Shown piece after piece: positions 9,095 through 17,795 of a stretch of 39,985 bases of DNA (its first letter is position 1; each line of letters opens with the position of its first letter). Source of the stretch: Flavobacterium sp. MK4S-17 (GTDB lineage Bacteria > Bacteroidota > Bacteroidia > Flavobacteriales > Flavobacteriaceae); contig NZ_WWEP01000031.1 in the NCBI RefSeq assembly GCF_009848495.1, positions 1 through 39,985 of the forward strand, read 5' to 3'. A model generated the notes under the pieces. It was not told where the DNA came from. It made no database searches and worked only from the letters and a program-made list of their open reading frames with translations. A program made the position numbers and the translations under genes.

Positions 9095-9493
9095 ATGACT
9101 TCAAAGGTAACTTACCTCGGCGATTTAAGGACAACATCAACCCACCTACATTCCAATACAGAGATTATTACAGATGCTCCTTTGGATAACAATGGTAAAG
9201 GAGAAGCCTTTTCACCAACCGATATGGTTGCAAATTCACTTGCTACCTGCATTTTTACAATTATGGGTATTAAAGCAAGGGATATGCGTATATCATTAGA
9301 GGGTTCAACTGCACAGGTTACTAAAGTAATGCAGGCTTCACCAAGAAAAATTTCAAGTATAGAAATTACATTTGATATGAAGTCAGAAGCTGATGAGAAG
9401 TCGCGGACAATACTGGAGCGTGTTGCAACAACCTGCCCCGTGTACCTGAGCCTTAACCCTGATATAAAAAAGGAAATTACTTTTAATTGGTAA
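9095..9493 (+). CDS. OsmC/Ohr family protein
   Basis: OsmC-like proteins reduce organic hydroperoxides with a pair of cysteines. Both cysteines are visible, in SLATCIFTIM and TTCPVYLSL, within the usual OsmC layout (GExFSPTDMVANSLATC). I chose the ATG at 9095, one base after the preceding stop codon. It gives 132 aa and starts at MTSKVTYLGDLRT, the normal family beginning; the open frame extends upstream only through the end of the LysM gene. The coupling with a peptidoglycan-binding protein has no obvious functional reason. Confidence 0.92.
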   Translation: MTSKVTYLGDLRTTSTHLHSNTEIITDAPLDNNGKGEAFSPTDMVANSLATCIFTIMGIKARDMRISLEGSTAQVTKVMQASPRKISSIEITFDMKSEADEKSRTILERVATTCPVYLSLNPDIKKEITFNW

Positions 9494-9506
9494 ATATAAT
9501 TAGCCT

Positions 9507-9559
9507 AAAAAATACCTAGCACTAGGTATTTTTTTGATTTACAGGTATTTGTAGTTTTG
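9507..9559 (+). promoter_or_regulatory. Palindromic operator plus -33/-7 promoter of the beta-helix gene
   Basis: A perfect 13-bp inverted repeat (9507-9519 and 9522-9534) has the core ATACCTA-N4-TAGGTAT. A TTG follows at 9534-9536 and an exact -7 box TAGTTTTG at 9552-9559. The same core recurs at 28466-28489 with identical distances to TTG and TTTG. The repeat is AT-rich with a 2-base gap, so as RNA it would be a weak terminator for osmC; an operator role is preferred because of the second copy. Confidence 0.65.
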
Positions 9560-9575
9560 AATAAACATTTTAATC

Positions 9576-11609
9576 ATGAAAAAAACTACAAGCCTTTTAT
9601 TATTTATCTTATTTTCTTTTTGTGCTGCTGCACAAACTACGAGATATGTTAGCCCTATAGGTAGCCCTACTGCTACAGGATTAAGCTGGGCAGAAGCCTC
9701 TACAAACCTGCAGGCTATGATAAATGCTTCTTCTGCCGGAGATTCCGTTTGGGTAGCTGCGGGTGCTTACTTTCCCTCAGATTTTAGTACGGATAATTAT
9801 TATACTTTAAAAGAGGGGGTTAAAGTTTTTGGCGGCTTTCCTTTGGGAAACCCTGAATTTAATGACCGAGATTATACCGAAAATGAAACCATGCTGATTG
9901 GCAGTACTACTAGCGTAATACGTAATACTAACCTTACAGCAGCAACAGAGCTAGACGGCTTTACTATCAGAGATGGGTTTGCTAATGTAATTGGTAATTC
10001 TGAACCCGATCAAGATGATTTTCTAAATCCTCTCAACAGGGGTGGCGGTATGTATAATGACAACAGTTCGCCTACATTGCGAAACATTATTTTCAAAGAA
10101 AACACTGCAATATATGGTGGTGCCTTATATAATTATAGCTCTTCACCAACGCTTACAAATGTAACTTTTCAGGAAAATGTGGCTTATGAGGGAGGGGCTG
10201 TATATAACCTTAACAATCCTAATTTTAATATCTCTGCACCGCAGTTTAGCAATTGCAGTTTTAATAATAATACCGCTTCATCAAACGGGGGGGCTATCAC
10301 TTCAAGGGGAGGAACTCAAATAAACTTATCATTATGTACATTAACAAATAATCTGGCTGTTTCAGGAGGAGCAATAATAGTAGACGCTAATGCCAAAGCG
10401 ATAATAACCAATTGCACAATTAGTTTTAATAATGCTACCGGCAGCTTTGGGGGCGGTGCTATTTGTTCCCTAAATAGCGTTTTAAATATTACTGAAAGCA
10501 CATTTACAAGTAACACGGTTAATAATAGTTCTTATGGTGGAGGAGCTATTATGGTAGGAGGTGGAAACTCTACAGCATCTACTATAAATAATGTAACTTT
10601 TACTAATAATTCTGCAGTTGGGGCTTTAAATGGCGGGGCCATATTTGTAATACTGATGGGTGATGGCACTAAAGCTCCTATAGTAGAAAATTGTGCATTC
10701 ATTAATAATATTGCTGCTAATGGAGGTGGTATTGCTCTTGAACAAATAGCCGCATCTGAAGGTGCAAGAATAAAAAATTCAACTTTTTATAATAATGTCG
10801 CTTCACAGTCTAATAGTGGTGGAGGTGCTATTTATAATGCTCTTTCAACCGGAAATTACATTTATAATTGTTTATTTAATACTAATTACGGACAATTTGG
10901 AGGTGCTATATTAAATTTCAATGCTTCATCTGTAATAATAGCAAATAGTAGTTTTACAGGAAATTCAGCAGCAGTTGCCGGTAATACAATTGCTAACGGA
11001 AATAATTCAACTGCACAAATATACAATTCAATAACTACCGAACAATCTCCTATATATAATCAAAGTGCTTCAAATATAACTACTTTTTACAATTGCATAG
11101 TTATGGGAAGCGGGGGCAGTGCCAACTGGAATAGTAATTTTGGTACTGATGGCGGTAATAATATTGATGCAGATCCTATGTTTAACAATATTCAATTGGG
11201 TGACTACAGCCTTCAATATGGTTCTCCGGGTATAGAAGCAGGAAATGTAAGTTATTACCCAGGATTGTTTACCGACACTGATTTAGCCGGAAATGCAAGG
11301 TTTGATAATGCTACTATTGACATTGGTGCTTACGAATACCAGTTCAATATGGGAATTGATGAGAACAAAATAAACAAAAACAGCCTTGTAATATACCCCA
11401 ATCCTGTTAAAGATATAATGAATATAAAAACTGATACAGAAATACAAGCAATTGAAATTTATAACACATTAGGTCAGCTTATAAAGCATTTTGATCTCCA
11501 TTCACTACAGGAAACAGTGGTTAATATAAAAGATCTTCAAAGTGGGAACTATTTAATAACGGTGATTACAGATAATGGCAAAATAACAAAGCAGATTATA
11601 AAACAATAA
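9576..11609 (+). CDS. T9SS-secreted right-handed beta-helix protein with Pmp-like repeats
   Basis: The product has a Sec signal peptide (MKKTTSLLLFILFSFCAAAQ), a long parallel beta-helix of about 560 residues, and a C-terminal type A T9SS sorting domain (from about 605: VIYPNPVKDIMNIKT, ending KQIIKQ). It should therefore cross the outer membrane through the type IX machinery and be released or attached to the surface. The helix contains many paired FxxN and GGA(I/L/V) motifs, as in FKENTAIYGGALYN and FTNNSAVGALNGGAIF, the signature of chlamydial polymorphic membrane protein repeats. No catalytic residues can be named; adhesion is a guess. The promoter carries the palindrome described at 9507-9559. 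Confidence 0.9.
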   Translation: MKKTTSLLLFILFSFCAAAQTTRYVSPIGSPTATGLSWAEASTNLQAMINASSAGDSVWVAAGAYFPSDFSTDNYYTLKEGVKVFGGFPLGNPEFNDRDYTENETMLIGSTTSVIRNTNLTAATELDGFTIRDGFANVIGNSEPDQDDFLNPLNRGGGMYNDNSSPTLRNIIFKENTAIYGGALYNYSSSPTLTNVTFQENVAYEGGAVYNLNNPNFNISAPQFSNCSFNNNTASSNGGAITSRGGTQINLSLCTLTNNLAVSGGAIIVDANAKAIITNCTISFNNATGSFGGGAICSLNSVLNITESTFTSNTVNNSSYGGGAIMVGGGNSTASTINNVTFTNNSAVGALNGGAIFVILMGDGTKAPIVENCAFINNIAANGGGIALEQIAASEGARIKNSTFYNNVASQSNSGGGAIYNALSTGNYIYNCLFNTNYGQFGGAILNFNASSVIIANSSFTGNSAAVAGNTIANGNNSTAQIYNSITTEQSPIYNQSASNITTFYNCIVMGSGGSANWNSNFGTDGGNNIDADPMFNNIQLGDYSLQYGSPGIEAGNVSYYPGLFTDTDLAGNARFDNATIDIGAYEYQFNMGIDENKINKNSLVIYPNPVKDIMNIKTDTEIQAIEIYNTLGQLIKHFDLHSLQETVVNIKDLQSGNYLITVITDNGKITKQIIKQ

Positions 11610-11629
11610 TTTTTTGAGTTAGTTGTAAC

Positions 11630-11656
11630 AAAAAGGCTTCTTGTGAAGCCTTTTTT
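11630..11656. terminator. Bidirectional terminator
   Basis: Stem GGCTTC/GAAGCC with a TTGT loop, flanked by five A and six T, between convergent genes. The right T-tract overlaps the stop codon of the OmpA-like gene. Confidence 0.9.
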
Positions 11657-12404
11657 ATTGTATTTCAATTTCAACCCGCCGGTTTGCCACCCGCTCGTCT
11701 TCTGATTTTTCAGGCAAAGAATATATTGGCCTTGTACTGCCAAAACTTTTGTATGACAGCCTGCTTTTATCAATACCGTTAAGGATAAGGAAATTATACA
11801 CCGCCATAGCCCTTTTTAATGAAATTTGGTTTTGCTCTACCTGCTGGCAGCAGATATGGCCCTGTACCTGTATTTTTAATTCAGGGGTTTCTTTTAATAC
11901 TTTCAGCAACTCCTCCAATACAGGTTTTGATTTAGGCAGTACAACATCAGAATTATTGTAAAAATAAAGATTAGGAAGTTTTAGTTTGTCTCCTTTTTTA
12001 GCCTCTTTAACAGCCTTTTCAAAAGCACTCTCCTGTTTTACAACAGTATAGTGTATTATCGCCTTCCTGTTTTTTGCCATATTGGATGATAGCGGGAAAT
12101 CTTCACCAAAACCTTTAATATCAAGGCTGTCAACAGTAGCTATGCCATTTTTTTCCAACTGTTGTAACACATATTCCGCCCTCCGTTCAGAAAGGTCTAT
12201 ATTATAATAAAAGTTACCTGTACTATCGGCATAGCCATATATTTTTTCAACTAGAGCATTTTTGTTATCGGCTATCCACCTCGATAAATTGTATGATGAT
12301 GTATTGTTAACCTCATCAATATCAAAGTCAAAATACACTGTAAAAGTATTTTGGGCTTTTACTGAAAAACAAAAAAATAATGCAAGCAGGTAAATGTATC
12401 TCAT
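11655..12404 (-). CDS. Exported protein with two tandem OmpA-like domains
   Basis: OmpA C-terminal domains bind peptidoglycan. After a signal peptide (MRYIYLLALFFCFSVKAQ) the protein has two such units: about 19-125, opening FTVYFDFDIDEV and containing YADSTGNFYYNIDLSERRAEYV, and about 145-249, opening LYFYNNSDVVLPKSKPVL and ending ERVANRRVEIEIQ. The first unit is more divergent. No beta-barrel or TPR region precedes them, so the protein is soluble periplasmic or loosely wall-bound. I chose the ATG at 12404 because it starts directly at the signal peptide; an upstream ATG at 12422 adds six residues. Confidence 0.85.
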   Translation of the reverse strand: MRYIYLLALFFCFSVKAQNTFTVYFDFDIDEVNNTSSYNLSRWIADNKNALVEKIYGYADSTGNFYYNIDLSERRAEYVLQQLEKNGIATVDSLDIKGFGEDFPLSSNMAKNRKAIIHYTVVKQESAFEKAVKEAKKGDKLKLPNLYFYNNSDVVLPKSKPVLEELLKVLKETPELKIQVQGHICCQQVEQNQISLKRAMAVYNFLILNGIDKSRLSYKSFGSTRPIYSLPEKSEDERVANRRVEIEIQ

Positions 12405-12453
12405 AAAAGTAAGGTTAGTCAAAATGATAACGCCAAACAGAATTTAATAGTAT

Positions 12454-12480
12454 AAAAAAGCCTGCCGTATTACGGCAGGC
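12454..12480 (-). terminator. Terminator of glutamine synthetase III
   Basis: Read on the minus strand: stem GCCTGCCG/CGGCAGGC with a 5-base loop, then six T. It lies 27 bases after the gene's stop codon. Confidence 0.88.
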
Positions 12481-12506
12481 TGCTCAAAATAATTTTATAA
12501 TAAATA

Positions 12507-14696
12507 TTACCTGGTAAATAATAATTCCCTGTACTTGGTAAGAGTCCATATTTCATCATCAACAAGCAATTCCAGCTTATCGCAATGGTTTCTTATTATA
12601 TCAAAATAAGGCTTTACCTTATCACAATAGGCGTGTGCCATAGCTTCGGCATTATCAAGTGTGTTTGCTTTTTTACGCTCTTCGGTCATTTCCTCTACCT
12701 TTGAGTTTATGGTGGCTATATGTTCAGATATTTCCTTTATAAGTGTAATCTGTTCCCTGCCAATATTCTCATAGTCGCTGCCAAAAATCTCTTTAAGCCC
12801 TTTTACGTTTTCAATAAGTACATTTTGGTAACGTATAGCAGTAGGTATAACGTGGTTGCGGGCAATATCGCCAAGCACTCTTCCTTCTATCTGGATTTTT
12901 TTGGCATATTCCTCAAGTTCAATTTCATAGCGCGCCTCCATTTCCACATGGTTCATAACTCCAAGTTCCTCAAATAATGCAAGCGATTCTTTAGAAACCT
13001 TTGCCTTAAGTGCTTTAGGTGTTGTTTTATGGTTGCTCAATCCTCTTTTTTCCGCTTCCTGCTCCCACTCTTCACTATAGCCGTCTCCTTCAAAAAGAAT
13101 ATTCTTGGTTTCTTTTATATATTCACGAAGTATGTTGAATATGGCATCATCCTTTTTCATGCTTTTGCTTTCAATAAGCGCATCAACTTCTTTCTTAAAG
13201 TCGCGCAGCTGCTTGGCAACTATAGCATTTAATATAGTCATGGCATTGGCGCAGTTTGCACTGGAGCCCACAGCCCTGAATTCAAATTTATTTCCGGTAA
13301 ATGCAAAAGGCGAAGTCCTGTTCCTGTCAGTATTATCAAGCAATACATCTGGAATTTTACCTACAACATTAAGCTTAAGGTCGGTTTTTTCTTCCGGTGA
13401 CAGTTTGCCGTTTGAAACTCCTTCAAGTTCTTCCAGTACTTTGGTAAGCTGTTGTCCTATAAATACAGATATAATAGCAGGCGGTGCCTCATTAGCTCCA
13501 AGCCTGTGGTCGTTTGATGCTGTTGCTATAGATGCCCTTAGCAACTGCTCATGTTTATAAACCGCTTTAATGGTATTTATAAAAAATGTAAGGAACTGAA
13601 GGTTGCTCATAGGTGTTTTGCCCGGGCCTAAAAGATTAACACCTGTATCTGTAGCCATGGACCAGTTGTTATGCTTACCGGAACCGTTAACACCCTTAAA
13701 TGGCTTTTCGTGTATGAGGACTTTAAAGTCATGGCGTTCGGCAACCTTTTGCATAACATCCATAATTAGTGAATTATGGTCTACAGCAAGGTTTGCTTCC
13801 TCAAATATAGGTGCAAGTTCAAACTGGTTAGGCGCAACCTCATTATGGCGGGTTTTTACCGGAATACCCAATAACATACACTCGTTTTCAAGGTCTCTCA
13901 TATAGTTAAGTACCCTTGTTGGGATTGAACCAAAGTAATGGTCTTCCAACTGCTGCCCTTTAGCCGAAGTATGCCCTAAAAGGGTACGGCCGGTAAGGAT
14001 AATATCGGGCCTTGTATTAGCAAGTGCAGAGTCTATAAGGAAATATTCCTGCTCCCACCCTAAAGTGGCAGTTACCTTTTTTACATTTTTATCAAAATAG
14101 CGGCAAACATCTGTAGCAGCTTCATCTACGGCTGCAAGTGCCCTTAAAAGTGGTGCTTTATAATCCAGTGCTTCACCTGTATAAGAAACAAACACCGTAG
14201 GTATGCAAAGTGTAGTTCCAAATATAAAAGCAGGAGAAGTAGGATCCCATGCTGTGTAACCCCTCGCTTCAAAAGTATTCCTTATACCGCCGTTAGGGAA
14301 ACTTGACGCATCTGGTTCCTGCTGCACAAGCTGGCTCCCGCCAAATTTTTCTACCGGGTCGCTGCCATCAAATGAAGTTTCGAAAAAAGCATCATGCTTT
14401 TCGGCTGTAGATCCTGTAAGTGGCTGAAACCAGTGGGTATAATGTGTAACACCTTTTGAAAGTGCCCATTCTTTCATACCCATTGCTATATAATCTGCCA
14501 GTTTCCTGTCAATTTTAGTTCCATGCTGCACTGCACTTTTTACTGCCTGATATGCTTCAGGAGTTAAAAACTGGCGCATTGCCTTATCGTTAAACACATT
14601 ACTACCGAAGATAATTGATTTTTTATCAAGCTCTTCAACTTTTACAGGCTTTCTGCCTGTGGCTTCTTTTACAGCCTGAAAACGAAATGTTGCCAT
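12507..14696 (-). CDS. glnN: Glutamine synthetase type III
   Basis: The enzyme makes glutamine from glutamate, ammonia and ATP, the main ammonium assimilation step. At 729 aa it has the length of the GSIII family, much longer than GSI or GSII, and shows family blocks including FGSNVFND, GWEQEYFLID, RHNEVAPNQFELAP and VNGSGKHNNWSMAT (the glutamate/ATP-binding region). It stands alone, with a terminator downstream and an exact -7 box upstream. The family name glnN is used in other bacteria; many Bacteroidota genomes simply call it glnA or GSIII. Confidence 0.95.
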   Translation of the reverse strand: MATFRFQAVKEATGRKPVKVEELDKKSIIFGSNVFNDKAMRQFLTPEAYQAVKSAVQHGTKIDRKLADYIAMGMKEWALSKGVTHYTHWFQPLTGSTAEKHDAFFETSFDGSDPVEKFGGSQLVQQEPDASSFPNGGIRNTFEARGYTAWDPTSPAFIFGTTLCIPTVFVSYTGEALDYKAPLLRALAAVDEAATDVCRYFDKNVKKVTATLGWEQEYFLIDSALANTRPDIILTGRTLLGHTSAKGQQLEDHYFGSIPTRVLNYMRDLENECMLLGIPVKTRHNEVAPNQFELAPIFEEANLAVDHNSLIMDVMQKVAERHDFKVLIHEKPFKGVNGSGKHNNWSMATDTGVNLLGPGKTPMSNLQFLTFFINTIKAVYKHEQLLRASIATASNDHRLGANEAPPAIISVFIGQQLTKVLEELEGVSNGKLSPEEKTDLKLNVVGKIPDVLLDNTDRNRTSPFAFTGNKFEFRAVGSSANCANAMTILNAIVAKQLRDFKKEVDALIESKSMKKDDAIFNILREYIKETKNILFEGDGYSEEWEQEAEKRGLSNHKTTPKALKAKVSKESLALFEELGVMNHVEMEARYEIELEEYAKKIQIEGRVLGDIARNHVIPTAIRYQNVLIENVKGLKEIFGSDYENIGREQITLIKEISEHIATINSKVEEMTEERKKANTLDNAEAMAHAYCDKVKPYFDIIRNHCDKLELLVDDEIWTLTKYRELLFTR

Positions 14697-14737
14697 GAAA
14701 CAATAGTTATAGTTGTTATTAGTATTAAAAAACTTTG

Positions 14738-14745
14738 CAAATATA
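14738..14745 (-). promoter_or_regulatory. -7 box of the glnN promoter
   Basis: On the minus strand the sequence reads TATATTTG, an exact TAnnTTTG match, about 42 bases before the start codon. No clear TTG -33 element is visible, which is compatible with an activator-dependent promoter. Confidence 0.5.
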
Positions 14746-14931
14746 TTATTTTTTTATTCTAAAAATAAGTTAGCCCTATTTTTTACAGGGCATAACATAA
14801 TATTTTTAGTAAATATAAAATCACACCCCCTAAATAAATATCCTGTAGCAAACAAAAATGATATTTAAAGCCCTTATGGTAAAGATAACAAATTATAAAT
14901 ACCTTCTGATTACATATTCTTCAAAAAAAAT

Positions 14932-14963
14932 CTTACAATTCCCGTTTTCGCCTTACAATTCCC
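14932..14963. promoter_or_regulatory. Perfect 12-bp direct repeat, 20-bp period
   Basis: CTTACAATTCCC occurs at 14932-14943 and again at 14952-14963. A period of two helical turns is characteristic of tandem binding sites for LytTR-type response regulators, and the ACAATT core resembles theirs. It lies about 100 bp before the YtxH-like gene and about 235 bp before glnN. The regulator is not in the window. Confidence 0.5.
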
Positions 14964-15064
14964 AACAAACTGTTAACTGTGTTAAATATTATATAAGCAA
15001 ATTGGCAAATGAGTATTGATTATATAATTTTAAGCTTTGTAATTAATAACCTAAATAAATAAGT

Positions 15065-15328
15065 ATGAGAAATAAAAAATTAGTATTGGGAATTGCTGCG
15101 GGAGCAGCAGCCCTTGCAGGTGCCGCAGTATATGCTTACAGGAAAAGAGCGCAAAAAAGAGAATTTACCGATAGTGTAGAAGAAGCTAAACATAATATGA
15201 AAGGTAAACTGGACGAGTTAAAGCGTAAAGCCAAAAAAGAATACAAAAATTCTGAAGCCGATGTAAAATCTGCCATGAATGATGCAAAGCAACGGGCAAA
15301 TGAATGGGTGAACCGGGCAAATGCCTAA
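15065..15328 (+). CDS. Small YtxH-like membrane-anchored protein
   Basis: The 87-residue product has one N-terminal hydrophobic, alanine/glycine-rich segment (about 5-24) and then a highly charged, lysine-rich amphipathic helix to the end, with a heptad-like pattern (KGKLDELKRKAKKEYKNSEADVKSAM). This layout is that of YtxH-like and general-stress membrane proteins. The function is unknown; in other bacteria such proteins are induced by stress. It starts 28 bases before the glycosyltransferase gene and is probably in the same operon, downstream of the direct repeat. Confidence 0.75.
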   Translation: MRNKKLVLGIAAGAAALAGAAVYAYRKRAQKREFTDSVEEAKHNMKGKLDELKRKAKKEYKNSEADVKSAMNDAKQRANEWVNRANA

Positions 15329-15356
15329 AACCATAAAACTACATTAATAAAGTGTC

Positions 15357-17729
15357 ATGAAAAATAAAAAACCTGTTGGTAAGAATTTAAAGAATTATAC
15401 CAGCCTTATAGAACACCTTTCTTCCAAAACTGTACAACAAAATGAATTGGAAGTATTGCCGGAAATACTTTTTATTTCCACTTATCCGCCAAGGCAGTGT
15501 GGCATTGCCACTTACACGCAGGACCTTATCAAGGCACTGAATGACCATTATATGAATTCATTTTCATTACAGATATGCGCGCTGGAAAATGATAATGAAA
15601 AACATACTTATAATGATGAAGATGTAAAATATATTTTAAATACATCATCTCAGGAATCATATAAATCGCTTGCGCGCACTATTAATGAAGATGAGAATCT
15701 GAAAGCGGTGCTTATACAGCATGAGTTTGGACTTTTTGCGGAAAGCGTAGCGCATTTTAATGATTTTATAAACGCTATAGAAAAACCTGTAATGGTTGTT
15801 TTCCATACAGTACTTCCGGGCCCTAATGATGTACTAAGGGCTAACGTTCAGCATATACTTAACCGTGCCGATTCACTCATTGTAATGACTAACAATGCTG
15901 CGGATATACTTGTGTGCGATTATATTGTTGACAGGGATAAAATAAGCGTAATACCACACGGAACCCATTTTGTTCCCCATGTGGACAAAGATGAACTTAA
16001 AGCAAAATACGGTTTTGAAGGGCGTAAAATACTTTCAACTTTTGGTTTGCTAAGTTCAGGAAAAAGTATTGAAACCACACTGGATGCTCTGCCAAGCGTA
16101 GTTAAGGAAACTCCTGAAGCCTTATTTTTAATAATCGGGAAAACGCACCCTACTGTAGTGCTTAATGAAGGAGAGGCTTACCGTGATATGCTGGTAAATA
16201 AAATTGAAGAACTGGGGCTTAAGGAAAATGTAAAATTCATTAATAAATACGTCCCGCTTGAGGAATTGCTGGAATACCTGCAAATGACAGATATTTACCT
16301 GTTTACATCAAAAGACCCCAACCAGGCCGTTAGCGGTACATTTTCCTATGCACTTAGCTGTGGCTGCGCAATTGTATCCACACCTATTCCGCATGCCAGG
16401 GAAGTATTGGCGGGAGATACAGGCATAACTTTTGATTTTGGCGATTCGGAACAATTGGCTGAAGCCATTAATAAATTGCTTTTTGATGAGGAGCTAAGAA
16501 ATGTAATGGTACTTAACGGGCTGCATAAAATTGTACACACAGCCTGGGAAAACTCGGCTGTGGCACATGCCAAGCTTATTCAAAAAACAGCAGGCAATGC
16601 TATAAAACTGCATTACAGGAATCCTGAAGTCAACCTTTCCCATATAAAAAGGATGACTACCGATTTTGGGATGCTGCAGTTTTCCCAACTGAACAAGCCG
16701 GATATACATTCAGGCTATACCCTTGATGATAATGCACGCGCACTGATAGCCATGTGCCAGCATTATAAACAATCAAGGGATAAAAATGACCTTGAGTATA
16801 TAAATACCTACCTTAATTTTATTGGGTTTTGCCAGGGCAATGACGGGAGGTTTATGAACTATGTGGACATAAACAAAAACTTTACTGCCCAAAATAATAA
16901 TGAAAACCTTGAAGATTCTTCAGGCCGTGCCATGTGGGCATTAGGCTATGTAATATCCTTATCCCCTATACTACCTGAAGAATTGGGCAAAAAAGCGGAG
17001 GCAATGTTTTTAAGGTCATTATCCCTCACAAAAAATATTTACTCAACAAGGGCAATGGCTTTTGTTATAAAAGGGTTGTATTATTATAACCGCCATGTTT
17101 CTGACGCTGATACATTAATATACATTAAAATGTTTGGCAGCCGCCTTGTACAAATGTATCGCCATGAGGCAGAAGATAACTGGAAATGGTTTGAAAGCTA
17201 TTTAACATATGCCAACTCTGTATTGCCCGAAGCATTATTGTTATGCTATGCCATAACCGGTGATGAGGAATACAGGGATGTTGCTAAAGAGTCATTTGAT
17301 TTCCTTTTATCTGTAATATTTAACGAAGGCTCTATTAACGTGGTTTCAAACAGGAGTTGGTATTTTAAAGGCAAAAGGCGTGAGCAGTTTGGCGAACAGC
17401 CAATAGATGTAGCCTATACCATTTTAGCTTTAAGAAAGTTTCATGATATTTTTAAGGAAGAAGAATATTTAAATAAAATGGAGATAGCATTTAACTGGTT
17501 TTTAGGCAACAACCATTTACAGCAGGTTATTTATAACCCCTGTACGGGAGGCTGCTTTGACGGGCTGGAAGAACACAGCGTAAACCTGAACCAGGGTGCT
17601 GAATCAACCGTAAGTTATTTAATGGCCCGATTAACTATTACCAAATACTTTGGCAATCCGGGAAATATATATTTCAGGAGAAAAAGCAAAGCTGCAAAAA
17701 CTTCAGCTTTAAATTCGCTGAATTTTTAA
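15357..17729 (+). CDS. GT4-type glycosyltransferase fused to an (alpha/alpha) toroid domain
   Basis: Residues about 35-415 form a GT-B fold of family GT4, with the N-terminal FISTYPPRQCGIATYTQDL, the donor-site region LSTFGLLSSGKSIETTLDAL, and TSKDPNQAVSGTFSYALSCGCAIVSTPIPHAREV, where the usual GT4 E-x7-E motif is not obvious. Residues about 425-770 are a second, helical domain (HSGYTLDDNARALIAM, SSGRAMWALGYVI, NQGAESTVSYLMARL) like the six-hairpin glycosidase fold. Similar two-domain proteins are found next to mannoside phosphorylases (GH130) in Bacteroidota, but none is seen here. It probably makes or trims a mannose-type storage or surface glycan; the substrate is inference. There is no signal peptide, so it acts in the cytoplasm. 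Confidence 0.85.
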   Translation: MKNKKPVGKNLKNYTSLIEHLSSKTVQQNELEVLPEILFISTYPPRQCGIATYTQDLIKALNDHYMNSFSLQICALENDNEKHTYNDEDVKYILNTSSQESYKSLARTINEDENLKAVLIQHEFGLFAESVAHFNDFINAIEKPVMVVFHTVLPGPNDVLRANVQHILNRADSLIVMTNNAADILVCDYIVDRDKISVIPHGTHFVPHVDKDELKAKYGFEGRKILSTFGLLSSGKSIETTLDALPSVVKETPEALFLIIGKTHPTVVLNEGEAYRDMLVNKIEELGLKENVKFINKYVPLEELLEYLQMTDIYLFTSKDPNQAVSGTFSYALSCGCAIVSTPIPHAREVLAGDTGITFDFGDSEQLAEAINKLLFDEELRNVMVLNGLHKIVHTAWENSAVAHAKLIQKTAGNAIKLHYRNPEVNLSHIKRMTTDFGMLQFSQLNKPDIHSGYTLDDNARALIAMCQHYKQSRDKNDLEYINTYLNFIGFCQGNDGRFMNYVDINKNFTAQNNNENLEDSSGRAMWALGYVISLSPILPEELGKKAEAMFLRSLSLTKNIYSTRAMAFVIKGLYYYNRHVSDADTLIYIKMFGSRLVQMYRHEAEDNWKWFESYLTYANSVLPEALLLCYAITGDEEYRDVAKESFDFLLSVIFNEGSINVVSNRSWYFKGKRREQFGEQPIDVAYTILALRKFHDIFKEEEYLNKMEIAFNWFLGNNHLQQVIYNPCTGGCFDGLEEHSVNLNQGAESTVSYLMARLTITKYFGNPGNIYFRRKSKAAKTSALNSLNF

Positions 17730-17747
17730 TACGTATCCAACTAAAAT

Positions 17748-17775
17748 AAAAAGCCCGCTCGTTAGCGGGCTTTTT
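17748..17775. terminator. Bidirectional terminator
   Basis: Five A, stem GCCCGCT/AGCGGGC with a 4-base loop, five T, between the convergent glycosyltransferase and lipoprotein genes. Confidence 0.9.
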
Positions 17776-17795
17776 ATTTATTTAAGTTTAGCTTA

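Larger units (their letters stand above)
14697..15064. other. Divergent regulatory intergenic region, 368 bp
   Basis: This stretch contains no plausible gene. It holds the minus-strand glnN promoter (-7 box 14738-14745), a short GCCCT/AGGGC inverted repeat (14773-14791), and the 12-bp direct repeat at 14932-14963. The remainder is AT-rich. Confidence 0.6.

Noticed and set aside
9507..9534. The palindrome read only as an osmC terminator
   Set aside because: A stem with few G-C pairs and a 2-base gap is a weak terminator, and a second copy with identical promoter spacing exists where no terminator is needed. A dual role is not excluded.
14773..14791. GCCCT/AGGGC inverted repeat upstream of glnN
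   Set aside because: Five-bp arms with a 9-base gap are expected by chance in a region of this length.
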